35,570 nucleotides of DNA from Clostridia bacterium (GTDB lineage: Bacteria; Bacillota; Clostridia; Oscillospirales; CAG-272), in NCBI GenBank assembly GCA_017452665.1, contig JAFTLZ010000066.1, positions 1-35,570 on the forward strand, in the 5' to 3' direction. The translations under genes and the position numbers were made by a program. Numbering within the stretch: the first letter of the stretch is position 1; every line of letters begins with the position of its first letter. The notes beneath the pieces are model-generated. The model did no database searches. It was not told where the DNA came from and saw only the letters and a program-made list of their open reading frames with translations. This document shows, in pieces, positions 1 to 7,995 of the stretch.

Positions 1-2
1 AG

Positions 3-614
3 AGCGCATTTGCAAAGTACACCGCCGAGGAGCTGTTGGATATGCGTCCCCAGCTTTCCACCAATATCCGCGAGGTACTGACCGAAAAGCTGGATGCTTA
101 CCACATCGTTGTGGGTGACGCCTCCATTGAGGATATGGACTTCTCCGACGCCTTTACCGACGCCGTAGAGGCAAAGCAGGTTGCCGAGCAGAAGAGCAAG
201 CAGGCAGAAATCGAGCAGAACCAGAAGACCATGGAAGCACAAGCTGCCGCCGAACGTGCTGAAATTGAGGCAAAGGCAGAAGCTGCCGTTGCAAAGATCG
301 CCGCAGAGGCTGACCTTGAGGTCGTGCAGATCCAGGCAGATGCTGCACTGTATGCAGGTCAAAAGGATGCTGCCGTAATCGGTCAGGTACGTGACATTCT
401 TGCCAAGAATCCCGACGAGCTGGACAACGAGGACATTCAGCACCTGCTGATGTACTACTACGTCCTGCAGTGGAACGGTGAGCTGCCCGAAACCTACTTC
501 AGCTCCGGGGACTTTTATCAGATGCTTGCCGCTCTCGGCTCTCAGGCTTTGGGCGCAAACGGCACCGTTACCGATACGCCTGTTACCGATACGCCCGCAG
601 ACGTAACGGAATAA
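3..614 (+). CDS. SPFH/prohibitin-family (Band 7) protein, 3' part only
   Basis: The frame is open from the window edge, so the N-terminus lies upstream and about 203 C-terminal residues are visible. The first part (TNIREVLTEKL, then GDASIEDMDFSDAF) matches the end of a prohibitin/Band 7 domain. A long Ala/Glu/Lys-rich coiled coil follows (window residues about 60-125), as in prohibitins and flotillins, where it drives assembly of membrane-associated rings. The tail is short, acidic and Thr/Pro-rich with a repeated TDTP. No membrane segment is visible in this part; in the family the anchor is N-terminal. A terminator hairpin follows directly. The family is fairly certain, the cellular role is not. 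Confidence 0.8.
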   Translation, partial: SAFAKYTAEELLDMRPQLSTNIREVLTEKLDAYHIVVGDASIEDMDFSDAFTDAVEAKQVAEQKSKQAEIEQNQKTMEAQAAAERAEIEAKAEAAVAKIAAEADLEVVQIQADAALYAGQKDAAVIGQVRDILAKNPDELDNEDIQHLLMYYYVLQWNGELPETYFSSGDFYQMLAALGSQALGANGTVTDTPVTDTPADVTE

Positions 615-625
615 CAGCCAACACT

Positions 626-653
626 CCGCTGACTCTGTAGAGATGCGGTTTTT
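626..653 (+). terminator. Rho-independent terminator after the SPFH gene
   Basis: CCGC and CTCT pair with AGAG and GCGG (an interrupted stem), followed by five T. It begins 12 bases after the TAA stop. Confidence 0.6.
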
Positions 654-655
654 AT

Positions 656-679
656 GGGGAACTTTTGAAAAAGTTCCCC
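656..679. repeat. Short perfect hairpin, family shared with 15810-15835
   Basis: GGGGAACTTTT and AAAAGTTCCCC form an almost loopless inverted repeat. A variant with one extra A and one extra T (GGGGAAACTTTT / AAAAGTTTCCCC) occurs at 15810-15835, also at an operon end. This suggests a dispersed transcription-end hairpin rather than a gene-specific site. Confidence 0.6.
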
Positions 680-697
680 ACATTAAACCTTTTAATG

Positions 698-736
698 CAA
701 AAAGAAACAGCACGGAGGCAAAAGCGTTCCGTGCTG
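698..736 (-). terminator. Rho-independent terminator of rpsT
   Basis: AGCACGGA (709-716) pairs with TCCGTGCT (728-735). Reading the minus strand the stem is followed by GTTTCTTTTT. It lies about 50 bases after the rpsT stop. Confidence 0.8.
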
Positions 737-785
737 AATCTATTTGGGCTTGGATGGGTTAGTTCCGCGCCCGATCTTCAAAAAA

Positions 786-1052
786 TTACTTGCCCATTGC
801 GTTGAGCTTCTTCGTAAACTGGCTCTTCTTGTGAGCGGCTGCGTTCTTATGGATGATTCCGTAAGCGGCTGCCTGGTCAACCTTTTTCACGGCTGCTTTG
901 TAAGCGACCTGAGCGGCTGCCATATCGCCGGAAGCCAGAGCTACGTCATACTTTTTCATCTCGGTCTTGAGCGCACTGCGATACATTTTGTTCTGCAGAG
1001 TCTTGGTCTGAATGACTTTTACTCTCTTTTTCGCGGATTTGATGTTCGGCAT
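786..1052 (-). CDS. rpsT: 30S ribosomal protein S20
   Basis: 88 residues beginning MPNIKSAKKRV, the standard S20 start. The protein is Lys/Ala-rich and helical and ends in KKLNAMGK. S20 binds 16S rRNA early in small-subunit assembly. The start at 1052 is set by an AGGGAGGTG ribosome site just upstream; an in-frame extension of ten codons upstream has no such site and is not S20-like. The gene stands alone with its own promoter (1147-1175) and terminator. Confidence 0.97.
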   Translation of the reverse strand: MPNIKSAKKRVKVIQTKTLQNKMYRSALKTEMKKYDVALASGDMAAAQVAYKAAVKKVDQAAAYGIIHKNAAAHKKSQFTKKLNAMGK

Positions 1053-1058
1053 TCTTTT

Positions 1059-1175
1059 CACCTCCCTTTGAATTTGAAACACTGATCACTGATATTTCAA
1101 AGCGGCGCCTGAGAGGGTGCGCACTGCTTCATCCATATACCGTTATATTGTATCACACAAAACTCAAAATTGCAA
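1059..1175 (-). promoter_or_regulatory. rpsT promoter and structured leader
   Basis: On the minus strand TTGCAA (1170-1175), a 17-base spacer and TACAAT (1147-1152) form a good sigma-A promoter. The leader is about 90 bases. It contains a TTTGAAA/TTTCAAA inverted repeat enclosing a CAGTGATCAGTG direct repeat close to the ribosome site. S20 represses its own translation in E. coli; whether this leader does so is inference. Confidence 0.7.
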
Positions 1176-1276
1176 GAGGTTTTGAAAAGTTTTTTAAAAA
1201 ATATTTTCTTTTTTTCAAAAATAAGTCTTTTTTCTCTAATACAAAAAAATCCTTTTTTCTTTTTTCACGGAAACGA

Positions 1277-1305
1277 TTGATTTTTCCAACGCAATGTGCT
1301 ATAAT
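1277..1305 (+). promoter_or_regulatory. Sigma-A promoter of the small membrane protein
   Basis: TTGATT (1277-1282), 17-base spacer, TATAAT (1300-1305). The A/T-rich tract just upstream could act as an UP element. Confidence 0.75.
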
Positions 1306-1351
1306 AATCAATGGGGTACAATCCCAATACTACATAAAGGAGCTTACTGCC

Positions 1352-1600
1352 ATGGCAAAGAGTAACAGCATCACTGCAACGTATGAATCCCTGCCGAAAA
1401 TCGCAAAGATTCTGCTCCAGCTTATCCTGGGCGCAATCATCGGCGGCATTTACAGAATTCTCCGTTTCCTGGAGACCAAAAATACCGTCACTTTGGTTGT
1501 CGGAATTCTCGCACTGATCCCGCCGATTGATTTCGTGTTCTGGATCATTGACCTGGTTACTGAGATCACCAGCAATCGCATTACTGTTCTGGCAGATTGA
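1352..1600 (+). CDS. Small integral membrane protein, unrecognised
   Basis: 82 residues starting MAKSNSITATYESLPK. An AAAGGAG ribosome site lies 10 bases upstream and a near-consensus promoter precedes it. Two hydrophobic segments are visible, about residues 17-36 (KILLQLILGAIIGGIYRILR) and 45-67, the second containing the turn-like LIPPID. A soluble tail follows. It is monocistronic with a strong bidirectional terminator. I do not recognise the family; nothing beyond a two-helix membrane protein can be supported. Its own promoter, ribosome site and terminator argue that it is a real gene. Confidence 0.75.
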   Translation: MAKSNSITATYESLPKIAKILLQLILGAIIGGIYRILRFLETKNTVTLVVGILALIPPIDFVFWIIDLVTEITSNRITVLAD

Positions 1601-1620
1601 TTCGATCCGTTTTGAACAAT

Positions 1621-1659
1621 AGAAAAGGCATTCTGCAAAGCTTGCAGGATGCCTTTTCT
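1621..1659. terminator. Bidirectional terminator between convergent genes
   Basis: AGAAAAGGCAT (1621-1631) pairs with ATGCCTTTTCT (1649-1659), with an inner TGCAA/TTGCA pairing. It has T-runs on both strands, so it ends the small membrane protein gene and the long minus-strand ECF operon. Confidence 0.85.
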
Positions 1660-1662
1660 GTG

Positions 1663-2349
1663 TCATACCCCGTATTTGATCTTGATCCTGCTCAGCTTTT
1701 CGCCAAACGGCTTTGCCATAAACCAAAGAAACGCAAAGTTCGATACCGCGTACAGCACCGTGTGGGGGATTGCCGCAACCATCGCCGCCGCATACAACGA
1801 CCATTCCAAGGAATCGGAATACCACAGCACGGTCCAGATATCCATCACCAGCGAGAACAGAACCCCCGACACGACACCGTAGCATAACAGCGCCGCTCGG
1901 CTTTTTTGCAAGGGCTTTGACAGGAGCCCCGCCACAAGACCAACCAAGCCCCATGCCAACATCTGGAACGCCGTCCAAGGTCCCTGCCCAAAATAAAAAT
2001 TGGAAAGCAGAGCAGAAAAGGAACCGACCAAAAAGCCTGCCTCACCGCCAAGATAGATCGCCGCGATCACCGTCAGCGCCGTTACCGGTTTGAAAAACGG
2101 AATGAATCTTCCCGCCACGCTCAGTGCAATCATCACCGCAACAATCACCGTCCGCCGCGTTCCGATCACCTTTTTTTCAACCCCGGCAAGAAAGAGCAGA
2201 ACCGACCAAACCGCCACCAAAAGCGAGGTCCAGGCATACTGCTTTTCGTCAAAAACAACGCTTCCAAAAATCACCGTACACGGAATCAGCACCGCAGGGA
2301 TAAGCACGCGCAGCACATTGCGAAGCCGCTTGTTTTTCAAAACGATCAC
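1663..2349 (-). CDS. ECF transporter S component (predicted corrinoid-specific)
   Basis: 228-residue integral membrane protein with about six hydrophobic helices. The segment with GGEAGFLVGSFSALLSNF followed by FGQGPWTAFQMLAWG is typical of ECF substrate-binding subunits. The start is GTG at 2349. It overlaps the TGA of the ATPase gene (GTGA) and follows GGAGGG, so translation is coupled. It is the last gene of the operon. In ECF systems this subunit binds the vitamin and topples in the membrane to release it inside. Substrate prediction rests on context: a cobalamin riboswitch and transcobalamin-like surface proteins upstream. Cobalamin or cobinamide (as for ECF-CbrT of lactobacilli) is the first guess; other corrinoid precursors are possible. 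Confidence 0.82.
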   Translation of the reverse strand: MIVLKNKRLRNVLRVLIPAVLIPCTVIFGSVVFDEKQYAWTSLLVAVWSVLLFLAGVEKKVIGTRRTVIVAVMIALSVAGRFIPFFKPVTALTVIAAIYLGGEAGFLVGSFSALLSNFYFGQGPWTAFQMLAWGLVGLVAGLLSKPLQKSRAALLCYGVVSGVLFSLVMDIWTVLWYSDSLEWSLYAAAMVAAIPHTVLYAVSNFAFLWFMAKPFGEKLSRIKIKYGV

Positions 2350-3977
2350 GTTACATCCCTCCGATTCCTTCGGCAAAGCGTAGCAACATCTTCCACCGTC
2401 ACGGCACGCTCGTAGTAGCCCTTGCTCATCCGGCTTGCCGCCGTGGTGTAAAAGGTATTTTCGGAAAAGAAAGCATCCGGCGCACCGTGCGAAACGATGT
2501 TCCCGCGAAAGAACAGCGCACACCGATCGGCACACTGCGCGCAAAACTCCACGTCGTGCGTTACAATCACAACCGTAACGCCTTCTGCCTTCAAACGCTT
2601 CAAAATCGAAATGATCGCCGCTTTCTTATCGGCGTCAAGCCCCTTGGTCGGCTCGTCCATCAACAGCAGGCGCGGTTTTGTCGCCAGCACCTTTGCCAGT
2701 GCTACCAGCTGCTGCTCCCCGCCCGAAAGATCGTACGGGTGCTTATCAAGCAGTGCCGAAAGATCAAACGGCAAGGCATCTGCCTCTGCACCCGCATCCG
2801 AAAGCTCCTCGCGCACGGTGTTTTTCAAAAAGACCGTTTGCACGTCCTGCGGCAGAAGTGAGAGACATCCGCAGTAAAGCGATTGATTTTTATAGTCCTG
2901 CAGTTTTTTGCCAAAGACCTTGACTCGCCCGCCATACGGACGGCACAGCCCTGCCGCCACCGAAAGTGAGGTGGTTTTTCCGGAACCGTTGCCGCCGAGG
3001 ATGCAAAAGATCTCATTTTCATACACCGTAAGTGTCAACCCGCAAAGCACGTCGGACAGCTCCCGCCCGTAGCGAAAATACACGTTTTCAAAGTCCAGCG
3101 CGGGATTCGTTTTTGTACGCACCTCATCACGCGGCAGTGCGCGCACCCGATTGTCAAAGTGACGCTCCAAAAATTTTCTGCCTTCCCGCACCGTTAAGGG
3201 GCATTCTCCGCTTGCCCCCAGCGCGTGATACAGCCTTGCGGCGCTTGGCATGGCGCGCAACAATTCCGAGTCTTCTTCAAGCCCCGCAACCACCGCCCGC
3301 GGGTCGCCGTCGTGCAGAACACAGCCGTTTTTCAAAACGATCAACCGATCGCAAATCGGAATCAGCTCCTCCAGGCGGTGCTCCACGATCAGAACCGTCA
3401 AGCCAAAATCGTCGTTCAGCTTTTTCAGCGTCGCAATAAAATCCGATGCGGCAATGGGATCCAGCTGTGCGGTCGGCTCGTCCAGAATCAGAATTTCGGG
3501 GTTCATCACCATCACAGCAGCAAGATTCAATAGCTGCTTCTGCCCGCCCGACAGCTCCGAGACGCTTTTTTCGTACCAGTGCTCAATTCCAAAATAGCTT
3601 GCCATTTCCGCCGTACGGCGCGCAATGACATCCTGCGGCAAATTTTGATTTTCCAGCCCGAACGCCAGCTCGTGCCACACCTTGTCGGTTACGATCTGCT
3701 GTTCGGGATTTTGCATGACAAATCCGATCTTGCAGGCGGAATCCTTTGCAGAAAGCTCCTCTACGGGGGTGTGCTGGTAGCAGATGCGTCCCGTTTTTTC
3801 GCCAACGGGTGCAATCTCCCGCTTCAAAAGCCGCAACAGCGTGGATTTACCGCTCCCCGTCGCACCGCACAGCACGGCAAATTCCCCGCTGTGAACCGTC
3901 AGCGAAACGTCCTTCAGCACGGGAGCTACACAAAGCGGATACGCAAATGTCAAATGCTCGAGCGTAAGTATTTCCAT
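2346..3977 (-). CDS. ECF transporter energy-coupling ATPase, two ABC domains fused
   Basis: 543 residues with two complete ATP-binding cassettes. Domain 1 has Walker A GATGSGKST (38-46), Q-loop at MQNPEQQ (88-94), signature LSGGQ (142-146), Walker B LILDEP (163-168) and the switch His in VEHR. Domain 2 has GGNGSGKTT (328-336), LPQD (375-378), LSGGE (417-421), LLLMDEP (437-443) and VTHD. It is thus equivalent to EcfA1 plus EcfA2 in one chain and should power the T component encoded upstream. The start at 3977 (MEILTLEHLTF) has a GGAGGAG site and overlaps the ecfT end by 28 bases. A longer in-frame extension upstream runs through ecfT in another frame and was rejected. Confidence 0.93.
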   Translation of the reverse strand: MEILTLEHLTFAYPLCVAPVLKDVSLTVHSGEFAVLCGATGSGKSTLLRLLKREIAPVGEKTGRICYQHTPVEELSAKDSACKIGFVMQNPEQQIVTDKVWHELAFGLENQNLPQDVIARRTAEMASYFGIEHWYEKSVSELSGGQKQLLNLAAVMVMNPEILILDEPTAQLDPIAASDFIATLKKLNDDFGLTVLIVEHRLEELIPICDRLIVLKNGCVLHDGDPRAVVAGLEEDSELLRAMPSAARLYHALGASGECPLTVREGRKFLERHFDNRVRALPRDEVRTKTNPALDFENVYFRYGRELSDVLCGLTLTVYENEIFCILGGNGSGKTTSLSVAAGLCRPYGGRVKVFGKKLQDYKNQSLYCGCLSLLPQDVQTVFLKNTVREELSDAGAEADALPFDLSALLDKHPYDLSGGEQQLVALAKVLATKPRLLLMDEPTKGLDADKKAAIISILKRLKAEGVTVVIVTHDVEFCAQCADRCALFFRGNIVSHGAPDAFFSENTFYTTAASRMSKGYYERAVTVEDVATLCRRNRRDVT

Positions 3978-4828
3978 TTGATCCTCTCCTCCGTTTCCAG
4001 TACCGCAGGCATCAGCACAAGCCCGCCGTATGCCAGATATCCAACCGCTCCCGTGGGGCTTGCCGCCGCCCATTGCAGGGTCGGGTAGCAGGTAAACTCC
4101 AATGCTCCCGTACAGATGCTGACGCAAGCCAAGCCGAACAGCACGAGCGTGATCGCCAAAAAGATTCCGTCGCGCAACCGAAAGCGAAACAGCGAAAAAT
4201 GCGAGCGCTTTCCAATGCCGTAGCCGCGCGCCTCCATGCTGTCGGCAGTTGTAATGCCGTTCTCCAGCGCCCAGGTGACCGTAATGGAAAACACACGAAG
4301 CTCTCCCCGCACGCGGTCGATCAGATTGTCCTCTTTGTATAGTCCCAGTGCCGTCTGCGTAGCGCGGATTTTTTTTACCTGGCTTTGAAACAGCGGTACG
4401 TAGCGCAACCCCATCGACAAAATCAGCGACAGCTTTGGCGAAAGCTTGCCAAACAAATACAACAGCTTGTCGCTCGTCATGATCTGCGTGAAGGAGCGAA
4501 ACCAGTATAACACCGCCAGAATCATCCCCGCCGCAACCAAGCCATAGACCGCCGACTCCAGCGTGACGGGATTGTTGTTCAAAACGAACAGAACCGTAGC
4601 CCCGTTGTGCGAAAACAGCGGATTGAGCAGGGCGAAAAGCAAGAACAGCAACAAAAAGCCCGCATGGGAGGAAACGCTCCGATTGCGGCTGTTCGACAAA
4701 AACAGCAACAGCGCCCCAAACAAGGACAGCGCTTGCAAAATCGGATTCATGCAAAACATGGCAATGCCCGCAACCGCCAAAAAATAGACCGCCGAAACCG
4801 CAGGATGATACGCCTCCAATGCCTTCAT
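3950..4828 (-). CDS. ECF transporter transmembrane component EcfT
   Basis: 292-residue polytopic membrane protein. It carries the Ala-Arg-Gly coupling motif of T components (SMEARGYG, about residues 198-205), preceded by an amphipathic region with LSLILSMGLRYVPLF. T components join the substrate-binding subunit to the two ATPases. A GGGAGG ribosome site lies 12 bases upstream of the ATG. The gene follows the toroid/DUF4430 gene by 25 bases and overlaps the ATPase gene, so this is a tightly coupled unit in the order T, A-A, S. Confidence 0.9.
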   Translation of the reverse strand: MKALEAYHPAVSAVYFLAVAGIAMFCMNPILQALSLFGALLLFLSNSRNRSVSSHAGFLLLFLLFALLNPLFSHNGATVLFVLNNNPVTLESAVYGLVAAGMILAVLYWFRSFTQIMTSDKLLYLFGKLSPKLSLILSMGLRYVPLFQSQVKKIRATQTALGLYKEDNLIDRVRGELRVFSITVTWALENGITTADSMEARGYGIGKRSHFSLFRFRLRDGIFLAITLVLFGLACVSICTGALEFTCYPTLQWAAASPTGAVGYLAYGGLVLMPAVLETEERIKWKYLRSSI

Positions 4829-4853
4829 TCCGCTCGCGCCTCCCTTCTTAACA

Positions 4854-6446
4854 TCATTTGATATCGTTGCCCAAATTCAGGCTGTAATGCCACTCGATCA
4901 CGTCTCCGTCTGAGAGGCGGTATTCCCCGCATCCGACCGACGGAGATTCCCCATTCACCAGATAGACCCATCCCGAAAGATCACCAAAGTCATATTCATA
5001 CAGCCCGTTGATCCCCGAAATATACGCCAGCTTGGCGCTTCCCTCGTTCTCGACTAAAAGTCCGTATTTTCGCGCCGCCTCGGTCAAAATGCTGTAAACG
5101 GTGTCGCCTTCGGCAATCTTGAAAACGACCGCATCCAAAATCACACCGTCCGTGGGGATATGCTCCGCATCGGAGCTTCCCGCCATGGTATCGCAGCGAA
5201 TGCTCAGCGTCACACTGCCGATCACATTCTCTTTCACCGCATCCTGACCGTTGTAGTAGTCCTCGGTTGATTGAAAATCGGTCAGGAGCACCACACCAAT
5301 GCCTATGGCAACCAGAATCAAAACCGCAACAAAATTTTTGTAGCTCCGCTTGCGCATCAAAAACAGAATCAGACAAGCCGCGCCGCCCATGCCGATGATA
5401 CCCACGCAAGCCCACAGCTTGTAGCCGCCGCTGTTTTGCGCATCCGGCTCTTTCTCATCTTTATCCGGGGCAACGCTTTCACCGGGCTCTGTCGCCGAGG
5501 GATTGGCGTGATCGAGAACGTATAACGCGGAGGCACCGTTTTTCATGCGGAGATAGGAGACCGTTGCGTAAAACACCTGCACGGTTGCCGTGCCGTTCAC
5601 GTCTCCCCCCAACGTATGCGAGAATCCGCCGCCCTCACATCGGTATTTTAAAATTCCGTTCAGGAGTGTATTTCCATTCTTGATGAAACGCGTATCACTC
5701 TGACAGTCAATGCCGAGCGAGGAAAGAGCCACAAGCACCTGCGCCGTGCACTCCGGATTTCCCTCACCGTACGTGTGATAATCACCGTCCGCCTGCTGAC
5801 GCTCCGACAAAAACGTCAACGCACGGGTAACCGCATCCTGCACGGCGGTATTTTTTTTACAGTGCGGTGCCAATGCCTGCACGGTCATGGCGGTCACGTC
5901 CTCGGTTCCGGAAGTTCCCGTCAGCGACCAGCCCCCATCTGCACATTGCAAATCAAGCAAAATCTCCGACACCTCATCTGCGGTATATTCCTCACAAACG
6001 TAACCGTTGTTCAGCAAGTGCAAGCCGTAAATCCAGCTCATAATGCCTTGCACTCCGATGGAATCGTTTATTGCTTGTGCGATATAGCCATCGGTGCTTC
6101 CAACCGTGGCAAGGCAAAGGGCATATTTTAATCTTGACGATGCGGAATGCACCTCGTTTTCCGAAAGGTACTCAAGCAAGCTCAATTCATAGGCAGAAAA
6201 ATCATAATCACCGTATTGTGAAAGAGCAAAAACGTACCATTCTGCGCTGATTCCCGCGTTTTGCGTCAGATATCCGTTGATCCAACCTTGAATATCGGCA
6301 GCACCATGATAAGCCAAGATACCGTCGAGGAAGGCTTGTACCCCGGCGGTATCATTGGCGGTACTTTCTGCCGAACAGGGGACCGCGCCGAGCAAGAAAA
6401 CGATTGCAAGGCAGCAGACCAGTACGGAGAAAAGCTTATTTTTCAT
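4854..6446 (-). CDS. Membrane-anchored intrinsic-factor/transcobalamin-like protein: alpha/alpha toroid, TM hairpin, DUF4430
   Basis: 530 residues. A signal peptide ends near residue 27 (VPCSAES). Residues about 33-310 are helical repeats with Gly-Gly-Trp/Gly-Asp-Tyr motifs (CADGGWSL 168-175, QADGDYH 218-224, EGGGFSH 271-277), as in prenyltransferase/terpenoid-cyclase alpha/alpha toroids. A Pro/acidic linker follows (316-340), then two membrane helices (about 343-364 and 371-389) joined by a basic RKRSYK turn. Residues about 410-524 form a DUF4430 (transcobalamin C-terminal-like) domain with GWVYLVNGE and LSDGDVIEWHY. The topology puts both domains outside the cell. Human intrinsic factor has the same barrel-then-beta-domain order. 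The start at 6446 lies two bases after the previous stop (TAAATATG) without a clear ribosome site, so coupling is likely. Confidence 0.85.
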   Translation of the reverse strand: MKNKLFSVLVCCLAIVFLLGAVPCSAESTANDTAGVQAFLDGILAYHGAADIQGWINGYLTQNAGISAEWYVFALSQYGDYDFSAYELSLLEYLSENEVHSASSRLKYALCLATVGSTDGYIAQAINDSIGVQGIMSWIYGLHLLNNGYVCEEYTADEVSEILLDLQCADGGWSLTGTSGTEDVTAMTVQALAPHCKKNTAVQDAVTRALTFLSERQQADGDYHTYGEGNPECTAQVLVALSSLGIDCQSDTRFIKNGNTLLNGILKYRCEGGGFSHTLGGDVNGTATVQVFYATVSYLRMKNGASALYVLDHANPSATEPGESVAPDKDEKEPDAQNSGGYKLWACVGIIGMGGAACLILFLMRKRSYKNFVAVLILVAIGIGVVLLTDFQSTEDYYNGQDAVKENVIGSVTLSIRCDTMAGSSDAEHIPTDGVILDAVVFKIAEGDTVYSILTEAARKYGLLVENEGSAKLAYISGINGLYEYDFGDLSGWVYLVNGESPSVGCGEYRLSDGDVIEWHYSLNLGNDIK

Positions 6447-6448
6447 AT

Positions 6449-7939
6449 TTAATTCGCTTGTGCCGCTTCTACGGTAATGACACATACAGGAGGAACGAGC
6501 GTTGCCGCCGTGCTTGTTGCGCTGATTACATAATGATCTGCATTCTCAAGCTTGACCGTAACCTTGCCCTCAGCATCGGTCACATAATCGGTGGCAACAC
6601 CGTTGACCGTAATGGTAGCGCCTGCAACGGGAACGGTAATGGGATTCCATTCTGCATCATAGCCTGCACTGTTGAGAACGAGCTCGACCTCGCCGTTTTC
6701 AGCCACGCTTGCGGTATTCACATTAAAGAAGCTATAGCTATCACTCCAATAGGTTGTATCGGTATAAACGAACGCATATACGGAATCACCTCCCGTTACT
6801 TCATCCGAAAGCCCCCAAGCGGATGCATTGTTGACATAATATCCAAAAGCACCGCTGTTGTCGCCCCAAAGCGTACCGAGGCTGAGACCGTAATCTCCGG
6901 TATAAGAGCTATATCCTGCTGCCGCACCGCCCTCATACTTAGCTTCGTGTGCCGCAAAAAGAACCTCGTCGATATTGATCTTGTCATCGCCGTTCCGGTC
7001 AACCGCCAGAATTTTTTCCTGAGTCATAACAAGTGTACCCTTGTTTGCAACCGTTACGAAAACCTCCGCAGACTGATTGACCGTAACCTTGCACACGGGA
7101 GGCACAAGGATGGAATTCTCGCTCGTTGCGCTGATTACGAAATTGCCGACAGTATCAAGCTTGATTGTAGCCTTACCCTCGGAATCGGTTACGTATTCGG
7201 TAGCAACGCCGTTGACCGTAATGGTAGCACCTGCAACGGGAACGGTAATGGGATTCCAATCCGCGTCATAACCCGCACCGTTGAGAACGAGCTCAAGGGT
7301 ACCGTTCTTTGCTGCGTTTGCGGTATTTACGTTAAAGAAGCTGTAGCTGTCGCTCCAAGCAGTTGTATCCTTGTAAACAAATGCATATACGTATCCGTTC
7401 TCGGCTACTTCGTCGGCAAGGCTCCAGGCAGAAGCATTGTTTACACGATATCCAAAGGAACCGCTGTTGTCGCCCCAAAGCGTACCGAGGCTGAGGCCGT
7501 AGTCTCCGGTATAAGAGCTATACCCTGCAGCCGCGCCGCCCTCATACTTGGCTTCGTGTGCCGCAAAAAGAACCTCGTCGATGTCTATCTTGGCATCCTC
7601 ATTCTTATCAACGGCAAGAATTTTTTCTTGCGTCATAACGAGCTCGCCTTTGTTGGCAATCGTTACAAAAACTTCCTTTGTTGTAAACGTCTTTCCACAT
7701 TCATCGCATATGCCGTCCGTAATGCCGTGGCAACCGTCGTCGGCTACCTGTCCGCATCCGTAATCGCAGAGATGATCGGCATCGTCACCGTCCGAGTGCT
7801 CGCCCATTGATTCTTCACAGGTATCGCACTTGTGGTTTTTGTCATCGTCAACACAGCTGTGGGTTCCGCAAGCCGCAAGCACAAAGCACAGGCACAGAGC
7901 CAGCATAAGGCCCAAAAGTACATTCAAAAGCTTTTTCAT
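6449..7939 (-). CDS. Cys-rich lipoprotein with two tandem EF-hand/DUF4430-like modules
   Basis: 496 residues. The lipoprotein signal has lipobox LAAC with Cys24. Residues 25-85 are Cys/His/Asp-rich, with repeats ending CDTCEE, CDYGCGQ and CDECGK. Two near-identical modules follow: 89-291 and 292-496. Each has a canonical 12-residue EF-hand loop (DKNEDAKIDIDE; DRNGDDKINIDE), a part with FGYxVNNASAW and YAFVYxDTTxWSDSYSFFN that resembles a DUF4430-like beta domain, and an Ig-like part with GATITVNGVAT. Predicted: a calcium-stabilised surface lipoprotein handing ligand to the adjacent toroid protein and ECF transporter. The DUF4430 likeness is my reading and less certain than for the downstream gene. 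The AGAGGG ribosome site fits the ATG at 7939. Confidence 0.75.
   Translation of the reverse strand: MKKLLNVLLGLMLALCLCFVLAACGTHSCVDDDKNHKCDTCEESMGEHSDGDDADHLCDYGCGQVADDGCHGITDGICDECGKTFTTKEVFVTIANKGELVMTQEKILAVDKNEDAKIDIDEVLFAAHEAKYEGGAAAGYSSYTGDYGLSLGTLWGDNSGSFGYRVNNASAWSLADEVAENGYVYAFVYKDTTAWSDSYSFFNVNTANAAKNGTLELVLNGAGYDADWNPITVPVAGATITVNGVATEYVTDSEGKATIKLDTVGNFVISATSENSILVPPVCKVTVNQSAEVFVTVANKGTLVMTQEKILAVDRNGDDKINIDEVLFAAHEAKYEGGAAAGYSSYTGDYGLSLGTLWGDNSGAFGYYVNNASAWGLSDEVTGGDSVYAFVYTDTTYWSDSYSFFNVNTASVAENGEVELVLNSAGYDAEWNPITVPVAGATITVNGVATDYVTDAEGKVTVKLENADHYVISATSTAATLVPPVCVITVEAAQAN
6452..7675 (-). repeat. Tandem intragenic duplication (two units of about 610 bases)
   Basis: Unit 1 is about 7067-7675 and unit 2 about 6452-7066. 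They are highly similar in DNA and protein; most of the stretch from the EF-hand to the SYSFFNVNTA segment is identical. This points to recent duplication or ongoing gene conversion, and the unit number could vary between strains. Confidence 0.9.
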
Positions 7940-7970
7940 TTTTTGTTTCCCTCTTTCGTTTTGATAATTT

Positions 7971-7990
7971 ATATAAATTGAAATTTATAT
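7971..7990. promoter_or_regulatory. Perfect 20-base palindrome, candidate operator
   Basis: ATATAAATT, GA, AATTTATAT: a perfect inverted repeat in the 56-base gap between the DUF2284 stop (7996) and the lipoprotein start (7939). It lies 32 bases upstream of the start. It could be an operator, an internal promoter (TATAAA-like -10) or an mRNA-processing hairpin. No good -35 is visible. Confidence 0.4.
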
Positions 7991-7995
7991 ACCGT

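Noticed and set aside
1265..1978. Minus-strand open frame of 237 codons across the small membrane protein and the ECF S component end
   Set aside because: It crosses the bidirectional terminator and both real genes in other frames.
3978..4754. In-frame N-terminal extension of the ECF ATPase by 259 codons
   Set aside because: It runs through ecfT in another frame, has no ABC-related or other recognisable sequence, and a strong ribosome site sits at the 3977 start.
6404..7810. Long plus-strand open frame of 468 codons with internal repeats
   Set aside because: It is antisense to the duplicated lipoprotein gene, has no ribosome site, and its repeats only mirror the real gene's duplication.
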